NCBI GenBank assembly: GCA_017607445.1 | Contig: JAEVHH010000007.1 | Location: forward strand, 620,001-684,000 | Origin: Histoplasma ohiense | Taxonomy: Eukaryota; Ascomycota; Eurotiomycetes; Onygenales; Ajellomycetaceae | Direction of reading: 5' to 3' | DNA: 64,000 nucleotides | Part shown: piece by piece, positions 45,578 to 56,077 of the stretch | How positions within the stretch are numbered: the stretch's first letter is position 1 | Layout: each line of letters starts with the position of its first letter | Position numbers and translations under genes: made by a program | The notes under the pieces: model-generated | Seen by the model: only the letters and a program-made list of their open reading frames with translations | Told to the model about the DNA's origin: nothing | Database searches by the model: none

Positions 45578-46472
45578 CCTCCTTGAATAGCATTGGCAAT
45601 GACCACACATGGTTTCTGGTTCGAGACATGATGAAGATTTAGGTTAAGATTGACATGGTTGCTAGCCATAAAATTGGCAAGATTGTTCATTAATTACTAT
45701 TGATATTCACGAATAAGATGCGGCATATCACCCTTGCCATACACCTGGCCCTTGCCGCATATGAAATAACATTGGAAAACGGATCACAAAGTGAACGTAG
45801 TACAGCCCTGGGCTACACTTATGTCTGACTGAGGTGTAAGTGTTTTCAACAATAGGATGCATCATTCCCTTATCGATTCTCTGTAAGTGAACCTCGAGAT
45901 TATATGCTGTATCCTGGTTCATTTCATTGTACCCTGGAAGTACTCGGTGGGAAGCTTTGGAGGTATGCCTTACGAAAATATATTAGAAGAGTCTGAAAAA
46001 AGACAAGGAATTGAAACTCACATAGTAACAGTGCCTAGGCCGTGCAAAACTGTTCGATATAAAAATGTAAGGCCACATGTGGTCTTACAGGCTGCCACCA
46101 CCCACTAAACCCATATTCTTAAAGAAGTGGAGATGTGGGGCCTCCTGATGTGATTAATTTATGACACTTTGCACCAAAAGTAGTAGAAATAATGAAGGGC
46201 AAAGTTCCTGTAATTGGAATTTCTATGAGTATATGCTCTTGACATGGTAGAGGTGAAGACTGCAAACATATAGAGGGATAATAGAGTAACGAAAGCGTTC
46301 TGACCAGGAAAAGAATGTGGGCGTGATTGGATTTGTAGATGAACGCGAGATAGCCTAAATGGGCTACGGGCCGTCTGTGCTGACCATGCCAGGGACACAA
46401 CCGGCGTGGCTCTGAAACCTATCTTGTTCTCAGGGAGCCAACCTCTGAGAGAGATTTGAAAGAATAACTGCC
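45578..46472. other. Spacer
   Basis: About 900 bases between the sulfotransferase-like gene and the APH-like relic. It contains a 24-base near-palindrome listed separately. Small ORFs match nothing I know. Confidence 0.4.
46066..46089. repeat. 24-base near-perfect palindrome
   Basis: Two 12-base arms (TGTAAGGCCACA and TGTGGTCTTACA) are reverse complements except for one G/T position. There is no spacer between them. It could be a dimeric factor site or the remnant of a transposon end. Confidence 0.7.
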
Positions 46473-46872
46473 CTAGGACCACAGTTCTAGGCATAGCATT
46501 TGCAGCCAGGAAACTTCAGATATAAATGGATCTAGAAATTTCACAATCCAGAGGCCCCACTCATCATCTCAATGTGCTGTACAGACAGCTATACAGTACT
46601 CCCAGCAACTAGGATACCAATCAGACTTCTCTCAGTCAAGAATGAACAATCTCTAAAGCATGATTACTGGCAGTTGTCTGCTGAGGTTCACTCTGAATCA
46701 TAATGTTCTTGTGTTGACAGTCACCATGAGTATATATCAGCTGATGACCACAGAAAATGTGTGGTAGACATTGATGATAAAAATCTATTCTGTAATGAGA
46801 TTGATCATCATAGATATTATTTCCACATGGTGGTGATAAGAGAATGGGATGGTGATGTTGATTGGTGTCCAC
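46473..46872 (-). pseudogene. Relic of an APH-like (aminoglycoside/choline) phosphotransferase-family gene
   Basis: On the minus strand the frame ending at 46636 contains LPHIFCGHQLIYTHGDCQHK and NIMIQ, the catalytic HGDxxxxNI loop of APH-family kinases. In a second frame downstream come LFILD-stop-EKSDWYPSCWEY, then CIAVCTAH-stop-DDEWGLWIVKFLDPF and SWLQMLCLELWS, the usual C-terminal run of fungal APH-like proteins (IDWEKSGWYPEYWEY pattern). The two stops are TGA at 46632-46634, where TGG (Trp) is expected, and TGA at 46569-46571, where CGA (Arg) fits. Both are C:G to T:A changes, as RIP would cause. One frameshift separates the parts, and no N-lobe is visible. These fungal proteins are generally of unknown substrate; no antibiotic resistance is implied. 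Confidence 0.65.
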
Positions 46873-47626
46873 AACAAAAGCATCAGTTACCCTTTTGCAG
46901 GTTGACCTTGCATGAACACCTTCGTTTTAACATTTCCTCAATGAGGAGTTTCAATTTCTGCAAGGTAGCACTCTTCGAGTTTGGCGATAGCTGGATTCAT
47001 CTAACCTCCCAGCTGCGTAATTGCAAATCTGGCATCCAGCGCAAAGAGTTGTGTAGCTATTAAGGTTAACTAGAGCCTAGCCAAGGCTTTGTTAGTTAAT
47101 TATAATTGGTTAGTTAGTTAACCGTTAGTGGTATAATCACGTGCGGCGGCGGCCCTGACAAGCTCCATGAAGCTAACCAAGGCTGCACATCCGAATACAT
47201 CCAGGCCCCAGCATATAGCACGCTTTCAATTATATTCTCTATTGTTATTCTTAAATATTCTTCAAACCATGTGTATGCAATCTCATACTACACTGTGTCT
47301 TGTTCACTGCTCCTCTGCATCTGAGCGTTCTATGTGGTGACCTTGTTTCATCTAAGCGTCAAGATCGAGTAATTGGTCATCCCCCAGCCTACATTAGACT
47401 ACTAGTATAACTAACTAAATAACTAGGAGCTCTCACCGACATCTTGAGCTGACAAACCTTGTTTCCAAGGCCCGACTCCCGATCCTTGCCTGGCCTTTAT
47501 CATTAGCTCGTGATCCAACTATCGTTTACTGATCTCTGTCCGCTTCACGACGTATCTTTATCTGGTTCATAATCACGCCGAGGACGACTTCCCAAAGCTC
47601 CCAGCTCCAAGCACTTAGCAGACAGC
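46873..47626. other. Spacer with small foldback; PlsC promoter
   Basis: About 750 bases. Inverted 9-base arms GGTTAACTA (47064) and TAGTTAACC (47115) flank an AT-rich core holding AATTATAATT. CACGTG lies at about 47139. The 150 bases before the acyltransferase are C/T-rich. Confidence 0.4.
47064..47123. repeat. 60-base foldback with 9-base inverted arms
   Basis: GGTTAACTA at 47064-47072 is the exact reverse complement of TAGTTAACC at 47115-47123. It might be a solo MITE remnant or chance in AT-rich DNA. Confidence 0.45.
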
Positions 47627-48921
47627 ATGGATGGTGTTTCTAAAGAGGTGCTGGGCCATGCCCATCAACGTCCAGCAGCAAACTATGGCCTCACCATTCA
47701 AATCCTCCGCAGCCTAGCTCTTCTAGCCTGGTTCAACTGCTGCTGTGTCTGCATCGTCGCTACCCAGCTCGCGGGCGCTCCACTCTACTTCATCAACCGC
47801 CAGTACTTCAACGCCTACATGGCCATGACGAAGCGCTCTTTTGGCATCGCCATAACTGCTTTGACGGAGTGGTTTTGCCCAACACCAATCAGGGTTAGTG
47901 GAGACAAGAGTGTACAGGGCCAGTTCTTCATAACAAAGGACGGGAAGTTAAAAACAAACTTTCCCGAACGGATAGTCCTGATTGCTAACCATCAGGTCTA
48001 CACCGATTGGCTGTACCTGTGGTGGTTCTCATATACCTCCCAGATGCATGGTCATATCTACATCATACTCAAAGAGTCACTGAAATATATCCCCCTGATC
48101 GGCCAGGGAATGATGTTCTACGGCTTCATTTTCATGGCGAGGAAGTGGATTGCGGATAAGCCTCGGCTGCAGCATCGTCTTGAGAGACTGAAAACCGCCC
48201 ATGGCGGTCCCACACCCGGCTCACTGCTTTTGGACCCGATGTGGCTCCTGATTTTTCCCGAAGGGACGAACCTGTCACGGAATACGAAACGGATCAGCGA
48301 CGGATATGGTGCGAAGCAAGGGATCCCGCCGTTGCGTCATCAGATTCTACCACGTTCAACGGGCTTGTTTTTCTGTTTGCAACAGCTCAAGGGGACTGTT
48401 GATTGGGTGTACGATTGTACAGTTGGCTATGAAGGGCCACCGTAAGACCCATTGATATAGATAGATATATATATTAAGAACAAGAGGAAAGGAGCTAACG
48501 CCAATACGTACATTATAGAAAGGGCAGCTACCCAGACACCTACTTCACCATTCGCTCGACGTATCTACAAGGCCGCCCTCCCAAGGTCGTGAACTTTTAT
48601 TGGAGACGCTTTGCCGTTTCCGAAATCCCCCTGGATGACCAAAAAGAGTTCGACGCATGGATGCACAAGCGTTGGATCGAGAAGGACGACTTGCTCGAGC
48701 GGTTTTACGAAACGGGCCGGTTCCCTCCCTGCGAGTGGGTGTCCTCTTCAAACGGTGATGCGCACAAGCAAAACCAGGATGTCATACCTGGTAACCCAAG
48801 CTATTTTGAGTCTGCCGTTAAGCTGTCATGGTGGGGCGAGTCGCTGCAGATTTTTGCGGCTCTTGCTGGTCTTGGCGCTTTCTTCTGCTTATTTTCTAGA
48901 TTTTGGAGAATTGGGTCTTAA
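47627..48921 (+). CDS. PlsC-family lysophospholipid acyltransferase (Cst26/LPLAT-like)
   Basis: Membrane acyltransferase of the AGPAT/LCLAT group, which transfers an acyl chain from acyl-CoA to a lysophospholipid such as lysophosphatidic acid or lysophosphatidylinositol in the ER. Exons 47627-48441 and 48519-48921 give 405 residues. The catalytic HX4D motif is NHQVYTDW (His122, Asp127), and the acceptor-binding motif is FPEGTN (210-215). KESLKYIPLIGQGM is the third conserved block. An N-terminal hydrophobic helix lies near 25-55 and a C-terminal one near 375-398 (LQIFAALAGLGAFFCLFSRF). The intron (GTAAGA/ATAG) falls after GYEGPP and is in phase with KGSYPDTYF. Family is firm; the exact lysolipid is unknown, although the layout is closest to yeast Cst26/Psi1. 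Confidence 0.88.
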
Positions 48922-49519
48922 CGTAACTGTCTCGTTTTCCCCTACTATTTGATTTACTTTTGTTTTATCATGACGTGATGTGCTGGTGGGGTATACCCTT
49001 GTTGGACGGAACTACTAGTATTCTTTTTGGAAAGAACCTGCTTTGTTGGGGTGTTTCGTTCGGGTCCTTAATTTTCCTTTTTTTTACTTATTTGGATAGG
49101 TCAGTACAAGGATCGTTTAGGAAACTTTCACATTATTATTTATTTATATCAATGGGCACTCCTTCGTGCATGCATTGCGCCAACTCCTGGTTTTAAACCT
49201 CGGAACCAACCTTGAGGTCACGTGTATGTGGCTTGGAGGTCACCAGCCACACCTCCAACTTTTGAACGGCGGACAAAAGTCAGCATCGATGAATGAAGGA
49301 AGCACTCCGCATTCAACTCATGCACCGCTGCACATGCTCCTTTCATTTGTGGCATGCAGGGTAGCCTTCTGATGCCATTGCATTTTCCTGTAGTGCAACT
49401 CTTTCTATGAGCCCTTCATCATTGATAATGATTTAGACCTTGCCGAAACCGGCTCTCATTGTTCCCTCTGCATCAGTCCCTCTCTTTCCCTTCAGTCTCC
49501 GAACCGAACGTCTTCAACC
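48922..49519. other. Spacer between PlsC gene and CTR9
   Basis: About 600 bases with the PlsC 3' region (T-rich, 49070-49090) and the CTR9 promoter, which ends in a C/T-rich stretch before ATG 49520. No gene seen. Confidence 0.4.
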
Positions 49520-52500
49520 ATGGCAACTGTACAAAATGGATATACCAACGGCTCGCTCACGGAGCAGGGCATCCTAACACACTACCGTTTCTCCGATATC
49601 CCCTCTGCCATCGACATCCCCGCCTCCACATTCGATAGTGAGGTCGAAATCAGTCTCGAAGAGCTTCCTGACGATCCCACCGAGCTCTGCACACTCCTCG
49701 ACAACGAAAAAGCTGCGAAGAACTTCTGGGTTATCATTGCGCTTGCATACGCGAAACAAAACCAGATCGATCATGCCATCGACATCCTCAATCGTGGTCT
49801 CTCGTCTCTCGCGCAGGGCGTGACGAAGGAGAAGCTCGGTCTCCTAGGATGGATATGTTGGCTATATATGCGAAAGAGCAGAGAGGCCCCCCGCGTCGCG
49901 CCAGAAGGCCAGCTGGTGTCCGAAGCGAAAACTAAAGATTACTATCTCCAGGCGGCTACGTCGACTCTAAACGAGGCGTCGCGATTAAATCCCGCATACC
50001 CTTCCCTTTTCCTCGCACGGGGCGTTCTATCGATCTTGCGCGCTTCCTTACAACCCCCCGCCAAGGCTCTTAGACCCGGGACGGTCGATACTTCGGAACG
50101 GGTAGAGACCTTGCGCCAGGCCTTGAAATGTTTCGATGAGTCGGCGAAATCGTTCGGTAACCGGAATGTTATGGCCATTCTCGGGAGGGCGAGGGCACAG
50201 TATATGTTAGGTAGATATGCGGAGGCACTGGAGGGTTATCAGGAAGTTCTGATAAAAATGCCGAATATGAGAGATCCTGATCCCCGGATTGGAATTGGTT
50301 GCTGTCTCTGGCAACTAGACTTCAAGGAGCAAGCGAAAGCTGCTTGGACTCGTGCCTTGGCTCTGGTTGGTTATTCCTGTCTTCTAGCTTCATTTTTATT
50401 GATTCTATGCCATTGGGAAGTCACCTCGCTAATAAATCTGCTCGACGGTGCAGAACCCGGAATCCAAAGTTGCCAATATCCTTCTAGGAGCTTACTATCT
50501 CTATGACAGCTCTCGGCACGCAACCAACGACCCAGCTTTCGGCTCGTTGTACAAAATAGCCATGACGCAGTACACGCAGAAAGCATTCAAAGTGGACAAG
50601 GAATATCCCATGACCTGTTCTATGTTTGGCGGCTATTTCTTACTCCGCAAACATTTCCCAACTGTCGAAGCGCTAGCCCGCAAGGCGATTGAACTCACTG
50701 ATGTTAACGCGATTGCTAGTGATGGATGGTATTTACTTGCACGAAAGGAACACTTTGAGGGCAACTCTGCAAGAGCCAGCGAGTATTACGGCAGGTCAGA
50801 CCAGGCTCGAGGTGGTGGGGATAGAGGATACCTGCCGGCGAAATTCGGCGCTGTGCAAATGCAAGTGAGGACCGGTGACTATGATGGGGCCAAATTTCGT
50901 CTGGAAAAGATTATTCAGCAGACGAAGAATCCAGAGTCGATGACCCTGCTTGGCGCTCTCTTTGCTGAGGAAGTGTTTGCAGCCCAGTCTAGCCCGCTCA
51001 AAGAGGACAAGTCCGCTGAAGTGAAGAAAGCCACGAGCCTCCTCGAGTCCGTGCGTGCGTCGTGGAAAGATGAGAAGAAAAAACTTTCGCCTGATGAGTC
51101 TGTTTTACTTTATCTTGCACGACTGTACGAGAGTGGTTCGCCAGAGAAGAGCATGCAGTGTCTGCAGCATGTCGAGCAGATGCAGCTGGCTCAGATCCCG
51201 GATACCGAGCGGCCCGAGGATATCGATGATGAGGAGACAACAACGAACCTCCTCCGGGAACATTTGGCGCCTCAGCTGCTGAACAATATGGGCTGCTTCT
51301 TGTATCATTCTGAGAAGATAGAACTTGCACGGAATATGTTCCAGACAGCCCTCAATGCTTGCGTGAAATCTCGTGACAGAGATGATTCGGCCGACACCGA
51401 TGCTCTCGTTACCACAATCAGTTATAATCTCGCCAGAACTTATGAGGCCGCGTCCATGCCCGAGGAAGCCAAAAAGGTATATGAAGGTCTTCTGGAAAGG
51501 CATAGTGATTACACCGAAGCCAATGCCCGATTGACATATATCGCTCTCCGCCAAAGCCCAACAGACGAAGGACCCAAGAAAATGGCCAAATTATATGAAC
51601 TAGAGTCTACAAATCTTGAAGTCCGTGCTCTGTTTGGCTGGTACCTAAGCAAATCGAAGAGAAGGGTAGCAAATATCGCCGAAGACCACGAACAACGTCA
51701 CTACAAGCATACGCTTCAGGGATATGATAAACATGACAGGTACTCGCTTACGGGAATGGGCAATATCTACCTCCTTGCCGCTCGAGACATGAGGCGCGAT
51801 ACAGAGCAGGATAGAGAGAAACGAAGAAAGATGTACGAGAAGGCTGTGGAGTTCTTTGATAAGGCGCTACAACTTGATCCGAAGAATGCTTATGCGGCGC
51901 AGGGGATTGCTATTGCATTGGTTGATGATAGAAAGGATTACACGACTGCGGTACAGATCTTCTCACGCATTCGGGACACGCTGCGCGATGCGAGCGTCTA
52001 CCTTAATCTTGGACATGTGTATGCTGAGCTTAGACAATTTTCTAAGTCCATTGAGAACGTAAGTGGTTTAACCAAAGAATAGAAAAGGAAAAGAACAATT
52101 TGCCATGTTCGATGTTTACTAACCTAACTCTAGTACGAGGCCGCTCTCTCCAAGGATAGACAACGCGACACCCAAATTCTAGCCTGCCTCGGCCGTGTCT
52201 GGCTCTTGAAAGGAATGCAAGAAATGAACCTGGCGGCTATGAATACCGCCCTGGACTGTACCCATCGCGCTCGCGCCATTGCCCCCGAACAAATCCACCT
52301 TGAATTTAACGTGGCTTTCGTCCAAAACCAGATAGCGCAACTGGTAGTCTCTCTCCCAGAAACCCAAAAGTCGCTCCAAGACGTCCAAATCGCTTCCGAC
52401 GGGCTTGACGAGGCGATCAACACCTTCAGCCAAATTGCGAAAGCCAAGCATCCACCTTACCCCCGCGGCTCTTTGGAGCAGCGCGCGAACATGGGCAAAA

Positions 52501-53414
52501 ATACCATCCGCAGAAAGCTAGAGCGGACGCTACAGAGCCAGGGGGAATACGAGGAGAAGAACGCCACGAAGTTACAGCAGGCGCGGGAGGCGCGGGAGAC
52601 TGAATTGAGGAGGCGCGAAGAGGAGAAGCGGAAGGTGGAGGAGGCTGAGTTGGAACGGAAGAGACAGATTGCTGAGGACCGGCAGCGGCTAATTGAGGAG
52701 GCGCAGCGCCTTGCTGCGATACGTGCAGAGGAAGAGCGGGCTAGGGAAGAAGCAGAGTATACCACTGACTCCGAGACCGGGGATAAGGTGAAAAGAAAGA
52801 AGAAGGCGGCGGCGAGTAAGCGGAAGAAAAAGGATGCTGGGGACGATAGTGGTGCGGCAGGGAGGAAGTCTAAGGATCGGAGTACGGGCCCAGAGAGTGA
52901 GCTGGAATCTGATGCAGACGATCACCCCGCGCCGCGGAAACGGAGACGGCTGGAGAGACGGTCCACTACTAAGTCTAGTAAGTATAAAAGTAGTGAGATT
53001 GTGGTTGAGTCTGAGAGTGAGGACGGCGAAGAAGGCGCAGGATCTGGGACCAGGGGAGCGAATGGGGCTAATCGTGATGCTGGTTCCCCCGTTTCGGATC
53101 GTGACGAGGACGACGATATGCGTGATACTGCTGCTGGAGGGGTTTCTGTGGATGAGGATAAGGATGCTGATGCTGTTGTGCGACGGCGGCGGACAAAGTT
53201 GAATCTTCGCATTGAGGATGATGAGGATGAAGAAGGGGAGAGTGAAGTGGAGAGTGTAGGGAAGAAAGCTCGCCCTACCTCGCCGGATGCGGAGCCAAAT
53301 GACGAGGATGATCTTTTTGAGGAGAAAAGTGGTGACGAGGCCATTGACCGTGCTGGTAGTGGGGATAAAGATACGGAGATGAAGGATCGTGCGGATGATG
53401 AAGACGAAGAGTAA
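49520..53414 (+). CDS. CTR9: PAF1 complex subunit Ctr9 (TPR protein)
   Basis: Scaffold of the PAF1 complex, which travels with RNA polymerase II and promotes H2B ubiquitination and H3K4/K36 methylation. Exons 49520-50365, 50454-52058 and 52134-53414 give 1243 residues in phase. Residues 60-950 hold serial tetratricopeptide repeats, for example ALALNPESKVANILLGAYYL, LARTYEAASMPEEAKKVYE and FDKALQLDPKNAYAAQGIA. Typical Ctr9 blocks such as QLLNNMGCFLY, RYSLTGMGNIYLLAARD and ASVYLNLGHVYAELRQF are present. A Glu/Arg-rich coiled coil covers about 960-1035, followed by KRKKK basic clusters and a long Asp/Glu/Ser-rich tail with a low-complexity composition. Introns use GTTGGT/GCAG and GTAAGT/CTAG. 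Length is close to fungal Ctr9 proteins. Confidence 0.94.
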
Positions 53415-54290
53415 GCGTTCTGTTTGCACCAAATTTTTTCACGGCACCAACATCAGCGGGGACTAGTTGATATGTTGCAGCCCCTATCCACTGTGACTCA
53501 AAAACGATTCTCAGCTCTCGGGATCTTAAAAAGGACCATTCGCCACTGCCTCCAGCACACGAATCACTATATATACTCAGAACGCTTAATTTTCTTTCAT
53601 GGGCTGATTTTCCGTTTCGTATTTTCTTGTCGCCCCCTTTCCATGGCCTCTTTTCAGCTAGTCTATTTGTTTGTTTCCCTAACTATATGTTTTTAAGAAA
53701 CATGCATTGGTTTCCTTTATGGTGCGTTCAGTGCGGTATCACTTTCCTACTGGTTTGAATTCCCATATCCATTCATCACTTGTTTTTATTATTTTATCAT
53801 TCTGCGTTTATCCTTCCAGGTGCAATATACCGTGCTCCTCCTTTTCTCGGATTTCAAACTAGGGATCTCTATTGATCTCCTTTATTTGCTTGCTCTACGT
53901 TATATCTATGTATAGATAATTGGAATGAATGAAGAGATGAAGTTTGGTTCAACCCGTTCTATTCATAGCCGGATCACGGCGGATTCCATATCTCTACGTA
54001 GCGTCCAAACTATTGCGGGAAGACCACCAAACGGACAACCGATATCAGCTTTCTTCCACAAATATTGTCAGGATTTCGTGTCGGCAACTTAAAATTCAGC
54101 TTGACATTTTGGATCCATTGTTCCACGACAGGAACTCTGTGAGCGCGGGGCAACCGTTTCTTCTTGTTGGCAACTTCCCAACGCTTGGACTCATCTAACA
54201 ACTCCCATTAGAAATCCGTAATCATCGCTGAAGATACAGCGTTATTGCTCAGTATATTTTTCGAAGAACTAACCCGTAATACTGGCCGCG
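53415..54290. other. CTR9 3' region and promoter of the SMP-30-like gene
   Basis: About 880 bases, T-rich at 53580-53830. Short ORFs only. Nothing further identified. Confidence 0.4.
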
Positions 54291-55415
54291 ATGCACCCTC
54301 TTCCAGTGCTCGCCTCCACCACCAAGATTGCATATTTTGACGCTAAACGGGCGGCAACCGACAGCTCTTATGCCCGGTCCTTCAGCTCCGCTCCCTCATT
54401 TGTTGTTTACTCGGACAAATTCATTAACGATGTGCTCGGTCTCAATGCCCGGTTATCTCTCGTCTCGTCCCGCAAAGATGCGAAGGATAAATTCGCCCAT
54501 GAAGCCGGGGTATACATCCCAAGCACAAACAGTATCTACTTCACCTCAAACTACCAGACCAGCGACCCCAGAATTGACCTCTACGCCATAACAGCCGACA
54601 CCTGGCAGATTGAGAAGCTCACCGATAAGCCAGGCTTCGATATCGTCAGCCAGCCCAATGGCGCCTGTAATTACCAGGGCAAAATCCTCTACTGCGCCCA
54701 GGGCGACATGGATTCTGGTGGTGGCAACAGCAAGCCCTCTGCCCTCACCCTGGTCGACCCCGTCTGCGGCACCGCAGACACTCTGATAAATAACTTCCAC
54801 GGCCGTGAATTCTCTTCGATCAACGACGTCGTCGTTCACCATGGGACGGGAGACATATGGTTCACGGATCCGACATACGGGTTCGAGCAGGCATTCCGCC
54901 CCGTTCCCGAGCTGCCCAAACAAGTATACTGCTTCCGACCCTCAACATGCCAATGCTGGGTTGTCGCCGACGGCTTCAGTATGTGCAATGGCCTTTGTTT
55001 CAATCCAGACTACACCCTCATGTACATCACGGATACAGGTGCGATACAGAGTCATGGCCATATAGGGGATGGACATAATTTCTCGTTCTGCGGGACGTCA
55101 CCGGCTTCGATCTATGTTTATGATGTAGTGGATGGGGGAACTCATTTGGCAAATCGGCGGCTGTTTGCCTACTGTGATAATGGAGTACCAGATGGGATTA
55201 AGTGTGATGAGAAGGGGTTTGTATACTCTGGGTGTGGGGATGGTGTGCACGTGTGGGATCCCAAGGGACATTTGGTGGGGAAGATCGTCGTTGGGAGTAC
55301 TACAGCAAATTTCTGCTTTGGCAAGGAGGGGCTCTGGATGTTTGCGGAGGAGGAGCTGTGGTTTTGTGAGTTGAAGGCTCGGGGTGCATTGCCTGAGGTT
55401 AAGGGGAAGAAGTGA
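54291..55415 (+). CDS. SMP-30/gluconolactonase-like six-bladed propeller hydrolase
   Basis: Metal-dependent lactonase fold; fungal members are often annotated as gluconolactonase or lactonohydrolase, but substrates vary. Single exon, 374 residues. Metal ligands expected for the SMP-30 fold are visible: Glu71 in HEAGVYIP, Asn178 in SSINDVVVHHG, and Asp301 in NGVPDGIKCDEKGFVY. Repeated propeller strands include NSIYFTSNYQT, GDIWFTDPTYGFEQAF and YTLMYITDTGA. No N-terminal signal peptide is obvious, so it is probably intracellular. It is tail to tail with a Zn2Cys6 regulator gene, which raises the possibility of a small sugar-acid or lactone catabolic pair, but nothing else nearby supports that. 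Confidence 0.87.
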   Translation: MHPLPVLASTTKIAYFDAKRAATDSSYARSFSSAPSFVVYSDKFINDVLGLNARLSLVSSRKDAKDKFAHEAGVYIPSTNSIYFTSNYQTSDPRIDLYAITADTWQIEKLTDKPGFDIVSQPNGACNYQGKILYCAQGDMDSGGGNSKPSALTLVDPVCGTADTLINNFHGREFSSINDVVVHHGTGDIWFTDPTYGFEQAFRPVPELPKQVYCFRPSTCQCWVVADGFSMCNGLCFNPDYTLMYITDTGAIQSHGHIGDGHNFSFCGTSPASIYVYDVVDGGTHLANRRLFAYCDNGVPDGIKCDEKGFVYSGCGDGVHVWDPKGHLVGKIVVGSTTANFCFGKEGLWMFAEEELWFCELKARGALPEVKGKK

Positions 55416-56077
55416 TTACAGAAAGAAAATGGAGGCCTTGAGAAAGTATCTGTACGTAGTATACGAAACGGGTTATGGGAAAGCTAATGTAAATAGATAA
55501 TCCCGGCTTTTATATATTGAACCTAGGCGGGCTCAGGGCAGGGAAATTATTTCTATGAATAGCAGTAATAAGCTCTACAAGGCTTGGGTAATTTAGAAAC
55601 ACCCATTCACTTCACGATGGCGGAAGAAAATAAATTCATCTATAAACTGGAAGTTGTTTTGGTGGAGATTGAAACCATTCAAGATGCGGCATACAAAATT
55701 CTAAGCCGGTAACATATTGCGATTATCTTCTGTTTATAGTTGAGAAATGATTGGAGCCTTATGTACTAATTGGAAATATCATATATTGAAAAAGTAGCGA
55801 GGATTCCGAAGGAAGGAAATAGGAATAGGAAATTAAGAAAAACCTAGGGAAACACTCTTTCGTGACAGTAGTGACCTGAAATCGAACGCCCTTCTAAAAA
55901 TCCGCCCCATTCCGATGCCACGAAGCTAATCGAATTCCGGAGCTAGAATTCGAAGTGCTCTCCGAATTTCTCGTTCAAGAGTATCAGGATCAATAATTTA
56001 AGGTGTCGTGACATTTGTAGTGCATGTTTACAATATCGATTTCGCAGCACGTAATAATGACATTTCCAGTTGCTGTT
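55416..56077. other. Convergent A/T-rich spacer
   Basis: About 660 bases between the 3' ends of the SMP-30-like and Zn2Cys6 genes. No feature beyond AT-rich sequence. Confidence 0.4.

Noticed and set aside
52689..53432. 247-residue minus-strand ORF opposite the CTR9 tail
   Set aside because: Mirror of the Asp/Glu-rich low-complexity coding sequence; no independent support.
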